Shown here piece by piece: positions 12,196 to 26,200 of a DNA stretch of 64,000 bases. How positions within the stretch are numbered: the first letter of the stretch is position 1; each line of letters begins with the position of its first letter. This DNA comes from Ophiura sarsii (lineage: Eukaryota > Echinodermata > Ophiuroidea > Amphilepidida > Ophiuridae). The notes beneath the pieces are model-generated. The model was not told the DNA's origin and made no database searches. It saw nothing but the letters and a program-made list of their open reading frames with translations. Made by a program: the position numbers and the translations under genes. The DNA is taken from contig CM069455.1 of NCBI GenBank assembly GCA_035610835.1, forward strand, positions 2,379,805-2,443,804, in the 5' to 3' direction.

Positions 12196-12374
12196 GCTAG
12201 AACCCTGCCCACCTATAATACAGTCGCAACCCAACAAAGTCAAACTCACTCATTATACTCAAGTCAAAAAAGATCTGAACTTACTGAAGAGCGATCGTCG
12301 TCCCGGTCATTTGATTTCAATTACAAATTTGAAATTGACGGTATGAAAATAAAGCTGAATCATTCCTATACTCG

Positions 12375-12480
12375 AAACAAAGATTTGTCGATCACAGCCT
12401 CATGATCCGAGTGCCCGCGATAATTACAAGGTTGACTTGAGCGTGTCCTTGCATGCGGGATTTCCTACAACACGTTGCAA
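12375..12480 (+). repeat. Direct duplicate of 13085-13170
   Basis: Shares TCGATCACAGC, TCATGATCCGA and GTGTCCTTGCATGC in the same order with 13085-13170, about 0.7 kb downstream. Confidence 0.6.
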
Positions 12481-12563
12481 ATCAGGTAGTGCAATGTATG
12501 AGACTACGACTTTGAAGTTTACCGCAAATTGCTTTAAAATCAATTAAATAATTAGCTAATTAC

Positions 12564-12871
12564 TTAAAGGTAGATGTTCCGATTTTAAACCTAAAGTTTA
12601 CTTTTCTACATGAAAGGTCATCCTTAAAAAGTTGTATTCCAAAGTTTGAGTTGCATAACTCTAATAGTTCTTATTTTAGACGCAAAAGATGCCGTGAAAT
12701 GTACCCATTGAGTTGTACACAAACGATATTGGTGGTTACCACCTTTCGCGGTAATTCGACGTTATTTCATCGATTTCTCCGTAATTATACCGATTTAGGC
12801 CGTCAAATTTCAGTATGATGATGAGAAAAATACGAGAATGTGATTGGGTCATGACAGACATCTACCTTTAA
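12564..12871. mobile_element. Second full copy of the TTAAAGGTAGATG MITE
   Basis: Same 13-bp inverted ends and body as 5643-5995, slightly shorter through a deletion near its right end. It is followed directly by an inverted partial copy of its own left part. Confidence 0.8.
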
Positions 12872-12965
12872 AGCAACTCAAACTTTGGAACACAACTTTT
12901 TAAGGATGACCTTTCATGTAGAATAAGAAAACTTCAAGTTGAAAATCGGAACATCTATCTACCTT
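12866..12965 (-). mobile_element. Inverted partial MITE copy
   Basis: Reverse-complement relative of the first 95 bp of 12564-12871 (AACTCAAACTTTGGAACAC, GGATGACCTTTCATGTAGAA), making a head-to-head palindrome with it. Confidence 0.75.
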
Positions 12966-13084
12966 ATCCAATCTTATCCTACTATAAATAATGGTGAAAC
13001 ATGTAATAAGGAATTAATTATCAACTTTATTTCTTTTTGTGCAGATTGTGTCAATAAATACAATCCTATAAGTTATATAATCAA

Positions 13085-13170
13085 AACTAAAATGTGTCGA
13101 TCACAGCATCATGATCCGAATGCTCATGAACATAACAAGGGTTGAGTGTGTCCTTGCATGCAGTGTGTTT
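13085..13170 (+). repeat. Direct duplicate of 12375-12480
   Basis: See the partner. The pair flanks the MITE cluster. Confidence 0.55.
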
Positions 13171-13801
13171 CAAAACAGTCGCAATGTGGCGTAGGGTCTT
13201 GTTCATTAGGGCCCGCGATTGGTCAATTACATATTTGTTTACAAGTACGTCACATCTTTTGGTTTTACTGCGCCCTTGTTTGTCATGGCCTATGAAGCGG
13301 TTACGCATGATGGGACGCTGGGGAATCATATATGCTGTGATCCACAAATCGTTGTTTTGATTATAGGTGTCAAATGGGGTGTAAAGGTGTATTTATTGGT
13401 CTGTGTTTTGAAAATATTTAGTTTCTACACTGCACTCACACAACATGTTGTTTCTCATGTTAAATATGACAATTATGGTCAGCAAATAAAAATTATTTTT
13501 CATCCGTATACCCTCATTATAAAGAAGCTGGAAACTAAAATGCATGGAGAAGTGCATTGATTTTAAATTTAATTATGAAGTTCATACCGTATTAGTTTTG
13601 CAATTATAACGTTGACAAAGGTCACTCACTCACCCTCATTATTTAATTTCAAATTTCACACATGAAAATTAAACTGATCTGAAGATTGAAAACTATCGGC
13701 TCCATGGTACAAACTTAGGCCATCCTTTTTGGTTTTTAAACCTTGAGAGAGAATTTTACCCTCTGACATTTTTGTTTTTATACTCTTTTATCCATCCACA
13801 G

Positions 13802-14242
13802 AAATACTGATTGAGTATGGCAAAACCATCGGTTAAACGCACAAAATACAATGTCACATTAGTTTACCCAAACCTTACACAAAAAACCAGTGCAACCGAA
13901 CTTTACAGGGATAGTACACCATCAGACACTCCAACTCCTGTTTGCCCTGATGTATTGCCTCCTATCCACGATGAGGAACCTACCACTAACAGCCATTACA
14001 ACAGAGTGCATGCAGAAGCATTGGATTGGGAGAATGTCCGTGGGACATTGTTGAAAACTCATTTTGAGACGCTGTGCAAAAGCGACGATGATGTGTGTGG
14101 CTCCTGTGGTAAGCTAATACCAACCAGCGCTGAGCACATCAAATGCTGTGATTGTGGAAGTGGGTTTTTCTGTAACCAAAAGTGTTGGCAAACATCGCAT
14201 CCAGTCAGGCAGCTGCCATTCCATAGGGCAAAAAGATGGCAG
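13802..14242 (+). CDS. KDZ gene exon 1 (coding from 13817): cysteine cluster
   Basis: The acceptor TATCCATCCACAG ends at 13801, so a non-coding exon lies upstream. The ATG at 13817 is the first in frame; the donor GTAAAC is at 14243. It encodes residues 1-142. A Zn-binding-type cluster uses C94, C97, C110, C111, C113, C119, C123, H128 and H136, followed by PFHRAKRW, as in CxC domains attached to KDZ transposases. Ends in phase 0. Confidence 0.85.
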
Positions 14243-17200
14243 GTAAACTACACATTTGCTTTGTACAATATATTATATATATTTAAATCAAATCCATACT
14301 TTTGAACCAGGTGTCTGTGCAAAGTGCTATTTCTAATTATACCATATATAATTCCAAAGCATACAGAGATTAAACTATGCCCATGATATGATACACATGT
14401 TCTGTGTCTCAAACATTGTACTAACACTAAAAACAGACCAATCATTCAATGATATTTGTGTACGACGAAGCGAGTGAAAAATGTAGGTCTATCTCTAAAC
14501 CCTAACAATTTTGGGATAAAAATATGGTGAAAAAAAATATCTGGGATTGAACCTGATAAGTCCTATTGTTTAAATCAGCCAAAATCAAGAAATCCTGTAT
14601 CAGGCTCAATGTCAAGTTCATGTTGTGTTATAAAATTATTTGTTCATCACATTTCAGAGTTCAGACCAGAGGTATGTGGATGTAATGTCAGAGGTCATCC
14701 TTGACAGACCTGGACACACCTGTAGAAATGAGCAACATTTGCGTTCTGGTATCCAAGTATTTGATCAAAATGGTAAGTACTTTTCATGTTGTATTTGTAA
14801 CAACCACACCTGGTTCAGCTACATTCTTATTAATTCAATGAGAAATTACACTATGGTGCTGCTGCTGCCACCCCACACTTGCATGACAGTTTTGTGTAGC
14901 AAAACATATTCATTAACACAAGGTCAGGTGAGGACCTTTAGAATCTATTGATATCACCGATGCTCCTAAACATTTTCCATGAGTATCCAATAACAAAGAT
15001 GCTCTTAAACATTTCCAGGATAATCCAATTTGATTACGTGGGGGTGCGGGTGAAATTGATGATTGGTGTGTTACATTATTGTTAATGTTATTGAAATTTA
15101 AATACTCTTTTATCAAAGACATGTGACATTAAGTATTCTAAATTGGTCCATATTAAGTACTACTACTTCTACTACCTGACATTTATACCGCGCCAAAAAC
15201 CAATACATTTTACAATTCCTCTAAGGCACATGAAACACGGTGTCCGATTTAGAGGGTGTTTACATGCACAAATGCATGTAACTTTGGCTCTGTGCATGTA
15301 ACCATTTGCCCGTGTGCATGTAAAATTGTGATATTCAGCCATATTTAAGGGGAAAAATCAATTTTTCATGGAAATATTACTGTTGTGCAGGTAACTTTTA
15401 TTTTCTAAATCGGACACTGGCATGAAAACACTTTAATGTAATGGATGAGTATAAATATACATTTATAAGTCAAATAACAGCAGAAAAGTCAATGCAAACA
15501 TAATAAATAAAGTTATTGATTGTAAGCAATTTAGAAGAGATGTTGCTTTAAACCAGTTTCTTGAAATGTCAATTGAAGAAGCAGATTTAACATGATTCGA
15601 TAATGCATTCCAAAAGCTTAGGTACATAGCAAGATAATGATCTGTTAGCGAATGTTGAACGCTGTGTCCTGTGCTCAGTAAAAATGAAAGAGGCAACCTA
15701 GGTCGAATAAAGATTGTGGGGAGATTTCGAAACATGAAATAGTTCAGATAGGTAGTCACTAGTCAGGAGCTGTCTGGTAAAGGTATTTGAACACATTGAA
15801 TTACAAGAATCTTGAATTCTATGTGAGCTTCTTATAAAATCGGTAGCCAGTGTAACCCATACAAGATTGGTAGAAGTAGAGTCACATTTTCAGGGAATAA
15901 TTAGAGGAATTGTTATTATGTTCATTGTTGATTGGCAATTGCATGTATGCAAACCCGATGTAAACTACTACTAACTTACAAGTTATATAACCTTAATAAT
16001 TTCCTATCATGTAATTTTATTCATACATCATTTTTTCAAAGGTCATGTACATACAGTCAGCATAAGTGTTTGTAAATGTGAACCTGATTGTGTGAGTTTC
16101 ATGCGGCATCAGATTTGGGCTTCAACTGTTGAAAAACCCTCTGTTGGATTCCATGTCAACCTTCTCAAATGGATGGAATACCTAGTGTTAGAGTCTAGAC
16201 TGTCACTAACATCAATTTGTCAAACTCTGCGCTGGAAAAATCATCTGACAGTTGCCCAGGTAAAATAATATTTAACAACTTAAAATATGTTACTATAATT
16301 TACGTGCAGAGTCAAATCAGAAGCCATTGAGATCAGACTGGTCATCCCAAATATATTTTGTCATCCCAAACATATTTTAGAAAAAATGTGTTAACCATAT
16401 CCTCAGGTTGTGGGGAATCATTCTCCAATTAAGAGATATGGTCCATGCAATAATCTCGTACTTGTGTGCCATTTACCAAATTAATATATTATTTCAAAAT
16501 TCTAGCTAACCTAAAATAGTGCCGTGTTTGACCCAGATGACCCTTGCAGCTTCAACGTGGCAATTTTAGTACAGTACCTCAATGTAAAAAATGTGTGACA
16601 TGCTAGTGACTGATCAATACACTTGGATCTCATCAAATAATGTTTGACTTGTCATTGTTATTGTGTTTCTTTCAGTTCAACACACTCTACCGTGCAATTG
16701 TTGGAGAATGCTTTGAACAATTTCGGCATTTCCAATACAAAGTGCGTTCCATGGATTTTATTTCAAAGGAACTTATTGACGACGGAACATGTCCTGCTTG
16801 CCCAAAGGTATGTATGGGTGTTATAATCCTTCCTTGAGTAAGTTGCTTCTAATAAGCAGAATTACTTATTTTCTAAGACAATATTTCACTGTTCTCCGCG
16901 CTATGACAATCCTTTTTACATTTGTATACTATATACTACATAGTCTTTTTATTTAGTGAAGATACTTGATGAAGACCACTTTTTTATATCCAGAGTGACA
17001 ACAAAACATTAAAAAAATATATATATGACACTCATTCGATGTTCGATTGTGACTTGGTGCGCTGAATCACATAGCACATGAACAATTAGTAACTTAATTA
17101 TATCAACATTATTAAGTAAATGGGTAACATCACCCTGACCTTAGAAAATGTAAATATTGTTAGATGCAAAACTATTTAAACTAATATCAAAATTTGAGAA

Positions 17201-20200
17201 TTTCTTTTCCTAACTATGAAGAACACTGGTCTAGTTTGTGATCTTTATTTTCTGACTCTTTATCATAATACACTGCTATAGTTTGATCAGCACCAAATTG
17301 GCGCAGCCTCCTTGCAGCAGGGAATTAATACAAAAGGACAAATCACACCGTGCATCATATGTGCGTGTATGGCCATAATGGCTTGCGTAGCTTGGATTAC
17401 TTGTGTGCACGGAGAGATAAAACTGAATATTTCTTGCCAATTTGATTAAACTAGGATATATTTAAAGGATATTAGTTATTTAGAAGTAACCACCTGATCA
17501 AAGTCAAAGTAAAATTATCAATTAATGATCAAGTGTGAATTGTACTTTTAATAATTATTCATTCAAAAGATTACCCTTCATGTCATTTTAATAATACTTC
17601 CCCAAAGCAAATCAATCAGTCTGGTCAGAAAACTGTGCAAACATGTTGTGTAATTAGTGTGTTGGACAAACATGGCGTATGTTTGTTTCATTACTCGAAC
17701 TTGGTTTGACGATCGAACTTGATATGCATTACACGGGTTGACTAATGTTAACGCAGAGGTACATGGCTGTTCGTTAATAGCCATTGGTATTGGTATTCAT
17801 GCGTTGCAATAAAGAACAGCATTTGATCGGGATGTATGAATTGCGTATATTCATGAGCATTTGAATAAATATGAACCACTCTAACATTACGTGTTCCAGA
17901 CTGCTTTAAATAGTTTTGTTTATCCCTTAACAAGGAATCGGGAAGCCTCTTTGTGAGCCTGGATGGAAACTTTGGCCTTGTGCGGAAGCAGAATTCTGGA
18001 AAGAGCACCATGCCACCAAAGCATGGTAAAAAGATGTTTGCGTCGAAGGATGATATTCCTAAATCTGACACAACAAATAACAAGAAGAATGTAAGTACAT
18101 AACAATGCCTGTATGAATTATATTAAGAACTAATTTTTGGATGAACAAAAATAATGTTTTGTTTTAAAAGAGTTTAATGACAGTACTTACTTGAATCATA
18201 TGGCAATCAAAAAGAGGTCTAGTGCCTAATTATTACCATGAATGATTACTCATTTCATGCACATCATGAAAGGAATGGTGTAGGGAGCCATACTTACGCC
18301 AATCTTCAACAGGGATACAACATACCGGTCGGTTGATGTTCTGATGTCATATTACCCAAAAGTCATTCATGTGACCATAACGATTTAAATACATGCTGAA
18401 TGAAGACGTGGTAATCAGATTAATAACATTCAGCTTGCTGTCAGAATTTGAGATGAAATTAATGCTACGTTACATTAAAGTCCTGAAACTGGATGCTAAA
18501 AAGAACAGTAAAATACATCATCCATCTGTCTATTTCTCCCATGTGCATATGTTTGAGAAATTTAAGTCCATCATACATATCCGCCCAATTTGAATTTGTT
18601 CATAACAGCCATTCAAATCTTACACGAAATCACACCAGTAATACATTGGCTGTGCCAAAATTTAAATCCAATTCAGACTTGCGCACATTTCATGTATTGT
18701 TAGGGCAGCATATGCGTGGAATAGCCTACCAGCAGCAGTCAGAATTGAACTGGAGAACATGACCGTGCACCAATTTAAGTCTAAGATTAACGGACTCTAA
18801 TTGTATGCGAAGTACTTCTTAATTATATTATTTTGATATTTCTGTCTGATTCATGTATTATGTGTAAATAGTTGAACATTTCTTTGTAAATACTGTATGA
18901 TTTTCTGTATGATGAGGGCCTGCTTGGAAAGCAGTGCTTGACACTGAAGCTGTTAACCCCATTAATAAAGAAAGATTAAACAATCAAACATATTCTTTCT
19001 AATGTTCACATCCTTATTATCACATATTATGTCATAGGACTGCAGCAATTTCCAGGCAGGGAACAATTTACGTTCAAAAAACAAAGCAGCCAAACTAGAC
19101 ATAACAGGAGTGTTTGGTAGCTGTTGCCGTCACGGTGTACCACACACTTTCATGGATATGGATGAAGGTGAAAGGTAGGCTTACATGTATCATATCAATA
19201 TCTTACAATTTTGTGTGTTGAATTTTGAAACTGAAAATATAGACAAATACAATAATAAACAAACCATCATATAACATAGAAAATAATTTGGTGGAAAAAC
19301 ACAAAGAAATATCTATGTATATATTTATCAATTCATGAATATCAACAATGTTTCATGGTTAGATAGAGTGCTCAATGCTGAAAACGGCAGAGCGTAATAA
19401 AAAATCAGAAGCATAGACCTTATGGAAAAGGAGGCGCTACTCCTTATGCCAGTAGGCAATCGATCGACAGACGACATAAGGATATATTTTGCTATTCTGC
19501 GTAATGTGTGTGTATGTATCCTTAAAATGCTCTCTCATTTAAAACCTGTGAACATTGCACTGATACTAGATGATGACCTGAGACAGGTTATAAGCTATAA
19601 ATGGTCGAAAACTGTACAGAATTGACCAAGATATGAGCAAAAACACAGCTCAAATCAAGGGCTTTTCAGACTATTTCTATTGGCCATGTTTGTTTATCTC
19701 TATGTACTGTAACCACACAGTTGGCGCGCGAAACGCAACACTTCGTAGTGCGACGTGGTTAGGTGTTGGGGGTTGAGATAAGCCGTTTGGGTTTGGGGTG
19801 TAATGAAATATGTGGTTTGGGAGATAGGGGGTAAACATTGAATAACAGAGTGACATGGGGTTAGAAATAATGGAGTTTCTGATATAATAAATACATGGTA
19901 TTGCGAACCTAAATCACGTAACAGTGTCAGATGTGGGATTTGACACTGGGGTAGTCCTGATTATTTACGAGCTTTAAATGATACTAATATCTGTATCTAA
20001 ACCATGGGATATAGCTTAGGGTAATGTCAGGAAACATTCAATTCCAGGTCAGGAATGGACTCTTACCAATGTCGTGACAATGTCTGTTTACTTATAATCT
20101 TTTTTAATTTCGCAGTTGTCTATCTGGCAGGCGCTTAGTACTAGCGTGTATATAATGCAGCAATGGAAAATCAAACTAGGTTTTACTGGGTGATCATATT

Positions 20201-23200
20201 CTGCTTATTATCATAACTTATATATTTGTACATAGTCAAGAACCAAGAGTAATCTTTTATCACAAATTGTCAACTTAAAGTTATTCATCATCATCATCAT
20301 CGGTCGTCCTTAGGACGGAATAGTGGAAGCAGTTGACACATATTGATGCCATGTAACTTTATTCATCATGAGCTGTGGAATATCACAAAGGTCAAGACCC
20401 ATGTCATTTGCAATGCTGTCAGGATAGGGAGTGTTTTTCCTGCCACGGTTACAATGGCCATATTTAGAGTCCAAAATATCAAGTGGGAGATGGCTAGTCC
20501 ATAGTGCATATGCAGTGTCCTGCAAACTGTATACACCTCTTTCCCAAAGTGACTGACTGAGGAAGGATGTCGCCATACACCGCTCTGTCAAGTTTGTTGC
20601 ATGCAACCTATGCCTGAGCTTTCTGGCACTTGATGACAACTAATGAATCTGGAAGTGACGATCCTAGATACTTGAAATCCTTAATGTTATCAAGTTCAGA
20701 GCCATTCAGAGTCTGAACATTGGATGTAGTAGGTATATTCACAAGGAGGGTCTTGGTCTGTCTGACATTTATATTTGGAGGCATCCTCTACACTCTGCAA
20801 AAGTTCTTCAGCTGATCATGAAGCAATGAATGATGCCAGTAGTGATGTTATCAATCAAGTTTGTTTGTCAATTTTGGGAAATCACATGCTGCTTGTGTCA
20901 TGTCCTATACATAGTTGATTGCTGTACAATTCAACAAATGGTGATCTTAGCTCATATTGTCAACTGAAAACCATTGATAAAGATCATTTGTCAAATCTGG
21001 TAACCCTAATCTGAATTCATTGATCAATTTCTTTTGTCAACTCTGGGAAATCACCTGCTGCTTGTATCATGTCTTATTGTTTGTACATACAATAGTCAAC
21101 CAAGGGAGATCTTTGCTCACATATTGTCAACATTGAGTCTCTATAGTCTCTATTGCCTCGTCAACCCAAGCGATATTTGGGGATATGTCAGGATATCATA
21201 ATCTAAGTAGTGCTGATAGCCAGTAGCCGTCTAAGTGTAGCGACCAAAGGGCTGATATTTAAACTGGCAGTGATAATAATTGGCCAAAAGCGATTTGGAA
21301 AACGCTATATAAGAATGGTGATACTACTATTATTATTGATCAAGATCATTTGTCAACGCTTGGTAATCACCGTATGCTGAAAGCACGTGTCATAGTTGTT
21401 TTGCATTGTCAATCCAGGGTGACTGGGTGATCTTTGCTCACACACAATTGTGAACAGTAAAACAGTCTAACTGGTGTATTCTATATCGTCGTGAAAACCT
21501 ATAAGTTAAGTAGTTGGTTTACTATGTGTCACTCATTCTACCTCAGGTTGAAAGTCCTGTGGGTATTTCCATTGCTGCATGTAAATATTTATTATTTATC
21601 TTTATATTTTCGGGGCTGCACGTAACCAACTTAATCTGATTTCATTTTGTAGCCTTATGCTATATCTGTATCATCTTGATTGATATATTCTATGTTTTTT
21701 TAAGCCTCATGTAATTGGCAAGACTCAAGGTGTGTATGCAATTTATTGTACATAAATGTGATCACTGTCTTAATAATTTTATAACATGACACATGATGTC
21801 ATAGTAGACTGATTCTAAATATGAATCTAATCCATTTAAACGATGACTCTGACCCATTTGTTTTGATGTCATGTAAAAGTCATGTTTTTTTGCATAAATT
21901 TCGCTAGAAATGGATGCATATTTCGAGTTTTAAATCCATAATCGAAGAAATAAAAAATTTGCTCCTAGCGCTGCAAGTCCTCTACACAATGGTAGTAAAA
22001 GTTTACCTGATAGTTTGATATATTTTAGTTATGTTGTCTGCAAATTCGAAAAATTCCTTCAAATTTGAACATCTAGAAAACATCGATTTAGTAAAAATAT
22101 TGACATTTTCCACCATTTAAAGCTAAATGTTTTCAGAATACACGGGCGTGTGACCTAAAAGGCAAGTATACTATTATGAACAATCAAAATAAACTATCTG
22201 ATTCAATTTATATTGTCACAAAATGTGAAGAAATTGGAAGAAAACTTAAATGTAAATGATCGTAAGATTGGCCTATTTGTTTACATTTTTAGGCATTGTT
22301 GTAAGCTCTTTTGTTTTTTGCGTCTTCGTCACGGATATAAACCGGCGTGCCTAGTATTATGCACGGGAAGATTAAGTGCGCACCGCAATGATAGAACAGC
22401 TGTCGCAGCATTTGAGAAGCGCGGAACTCCACTTAATTTTCCGCCAAATGACTATGCGCCTTTTCCTGAATCAAACTTACCAAAACAACAATTTTAAATC
22501 ACCCAAAAGAACGGGAAATAATCGCTTCCGATCAGTAACTTATGATGGTAATGATAGAATACATATAAAAGTTTTAAAATAATAGAGAAATGTGAAATTT
22601 ATTTTTTGAAACAAGTGCCGGGTTGACACTGCCCTTAAACCAAGATGGGGGGGGGGGGGGGGGCTTTATGTCACTCTTTTGACATCAATCCTGACATAAT
22701 ATTTGTAATAAAAAGCTATCATCAGCTCAAAGTGCCGGGTTGACACTGCCCTTAAACCAAGATGGGGGTGTGGGGTGCTTTATTTTACTCTTTTGACATC
22801 AATCCTGACATAATATTTGTAATAAAAGCTATCATCAGCTCAATGCTATATATGAGCTAACAATTCATTCCTCTGTTCATAAACTTATTCATCAATGCTG
22901 GTAACTTTTTGAACACATGATATCTCTTTTCTCTTGAAATATGGTTGATAGTCGGGTTCATACTGTCATAACTTAAAATATTGTTAATGATTTAGTTTTG
23001 AGTGATGTAAAAAAACCATTTTATTATTGATCTTGCAGTCACTAGCAGACTCGCACAGATACCAAGAAATTACCCTTGCAGTACCAATTTTCCATGTATA
23101 TGGACACAAGTCATCTTGTCAGGTAAGTATGTAGTAAATAATATGAAACAAAAATGAATGATTACCCGCTCATTGTCAATATTTATTAAATAGGACTGTT

Positions 23201-26200
23201 TCATGATAGTGAAATACTTGCCCAAATATCTGGGCCGTGACCATTTCCGTTTCAATGTAAAGCTCAATTAATAATTATGAGATCAATCCAATGAAGAATA
23301 AGAACACTGGCATAATTTGTGTAAACCAAGTTATTTACTGGATTTTACTATAGGATATACATGTACAGAACAGTAAATAACATGGCTTACGTTTACATAT
23401 GGCTCATTCCATGAAGTTGGGGCATATTATGTGACATCCAAGTGAAATTTTCAAAATGGATATTTTCCAACTCTTTCTTCTTTTTTAGGTTCTACATTTA
23501 CCAAAGTCCAATGTAGAACCTTTTTTTTAAAATGTAACATTTGGTGTAAAATAACCGCACATGTTCAACAGTTGGATGACATTTCCAAAAATCCTGATGC
23601 TACATGGACACCATTTCCCATTGCCATATCATTTTCTAATAAATTAGCTTAAGATGTGGGCCAAGTTTCTATACCTCAATTAACTACTTGGAACCACAAA
23701 TACATGAAAAGAAACCAGATTTGTCTAGGTTGAACATAACTTAACGAACAAGACATCGTAGATTAACTGTTTTATGTAAAAACTCATTGAAAAGTGACTC
23801 TTTATTTTGCAATTTGTATAATGAATTTAAATAAAGTACATATCAATATTTGTTTGATGTAAAGTACTCTATAAACCATGCACATTGATTACATTATAGT
23901 CATAAAGTAAGTATATGAAGTATTATTTACCTGTATAATGTTTTAAAATGCACTACCGATGCTACATGGACACCGCGTCTTGTAACATTGTTAATAATAA
24001 GACTATTCATACTGTTACAATTATTTGAGTGTGAATGGTTTGTCTACTTGTTCATCATATCAAGTAGATACACAGAGTGAATTGCTTGAAATTTATCTAA
24101 ACACTGTTCATGTAAAATTTACCTTTTCTGTGTACTTAAGTTTTACGATGCTACATGGACACCGTGCCCTAAAATATTTGGAACAGCTTGAACAGGTGCA
24201 TCTTTTTCAGATCAATAGAGAGGATGTACTATGATGTTAACTTTTTATGTTATAAGCACACGATAAAATTAATAACATGGATTGTAAAACTACAAATTAC
24301 ACAAAAAGATAACCTGCCATGAAGCATAAAACATAATTACCTATGATACACATACACCATTTCTTACAATTACACAATAACAATACACCATTGATCAAAG
24401 AAACTTAAGATGTCCACTGAAACAAACTTCATGCAGTGTTGTTCTTAAAGTACCCTTTGTGATCTTAGTCTCTTTGCTCGTTTCTGATTGAATCATCCTC
24501 TATTATTGATAAAGATGATTGAAAAGTTTGATCACTTAAAAAGTCAGTTTGCAAAAAAATAATTTAATTGCCATGATGGATTTCTTTGGAAAGGTACTAG
24601 TTTTTGAAAATGATGGGTTCCTTGTCTTCATCTCAATAAATTCCAGGACGATAGAACTGTCTTCTGAATTAATGTCAAGAACCTGCAAAGCAAAACAAAA
24701 TAAACCCTATGGCTTAGTATCTTCATGGAACATTGTGTATTGATATTGGAGTATATTATTTATTCATGTTGCACTTTTTGTGTTGCAGGAAAATATTTAT
24801 ATTAAAATTATGCTGGAGTATTTTATTTATTATTCATTTAACATGAAAAAGAATAGCAAAGGATAGAGAACTTAAATGATTTACAATTATTTGTTTTATT
24901 TATAGTAAATAAAACTAAAATAAGGGAATGTTTATTGTGAATTCAGTGAAATGCTAATGGAAATGGTGTCCATGTAGCATTGTGTATTAATATATTTCAT
25001 TAGATATACATCTTTCATAATATGCCTTTTTTCCTGTAAAGTGTAGTAAAATGTAGGCAATGTTTTGAATGTTTTGGGTGATGGATAATTTCGAATGGGG
25101 TAATTGTTTTAGTCTAATTAGGCAAATTTTATGAAATGCTACATGGACATGGTGTCCATGTAGCATCGTATTGGTTAGCTATATTATTAGCATTAAAAGA
25201 GCAAAAACTAATTCATTATTAACTTCAAAGTTTATTAATGATGTGATTCTACAAAAAAATTACAATTTCAACGAACTATAACGATACCCAATGCAAAATA
25301 TTGCCCATGCTATGCCCGATGCTACATGGACGCCAAATTATTATGGCGTCCGTGACTCAAAATTAATATCATAACATGAAAAGAAATTCTGATTCAGTGT
25401 TTCCCTTTCAATAAAAATGCATTAATAAATACAGACATACAAGCAATATTAAGAAATAATTACAATCGCACTTACCATTCACAAAACTATCCAATGTTTA
25501 CATTTTGATGCTACATAAAAGTCCCGATGCTACAACGGGACATCAGCGACTGAAACCTTGATAAAACTAGCTCACATGTGGCAAATTCCAAACAAACCTG
25601 ATAGCTATTGACCTCTATCCTTACACAAGAAATATGGAATGTTTTATTTATCTCCAGGGGGGGATTCCCACAAATTGCATAGGATGTTTATCACGATGCT
25701 ACATTTTATGGTTAGGACACCATGCACACGGCACGGTATACTTTTTCATGAATATATGAAATGGTCTTCATGAAATTTATTCTCATTTGCAATAGTTTTC
25801 AATTGATAAATGCTCTTAATTTTGGAAAATAATTTAAAAATGTATGATAGAGAACTACCCCCATTCAGCAATGAAAACTCCCGATGCTACACGTGTATAT
25901 TTTGTGGACACCGTGCGTAGCATCGGAAAGGCAATTTTCATGTTGCTTGGGTGAAAAATAAGTCCAGCGTGACGAGGTGTTTTGGTCAGTAAACTATGAA
26001 TACATGGATCTTTTATTAATCAAAGCGATTTCCAAGCAATTCTATGATAGTTTTGCTTACATAAAACTCATATTAATTGTTGTGTTTTCCATGTCACGTT
26101 TTTTTCATGGCTCAATACTATAACCTAGTACTGTTTTTGGACACTAAAAAAAATTGATATACACATAGAGTAAAACAGTTTATAAGCTGCCTAAAGTACC

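Larger units (their letters stand above)
19175..23038 (+). other. Intron 6, where the YDxxC exon should be
   Basis: A 3.9-kb intron filled with repeats. I scanned for a TAY-GAY codon pair followed by a Cys codon and found none. The nearest look-alike is a short frame near 22013-22065 reading SYVVCKFEKFLQ, with Val where Asp should be, no flanking donor and a stop directly after. Confidence 0.5.

Noticed and set aside
20116..20170. Good acceptor (TTTTTTAATTTCGCAG) in intron 6
   Set aside because: The downstream sequence in the required phase has no KDZ-like residues and meets a stop quickly.
22013..22065. Frame reading SYVVCKFEKFLQ as the missing YDxxC exon
   Set aside because: Val replaces the essential Asp, there is no usable donor, and a stop follows at once. 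Similarity is too short to trust.
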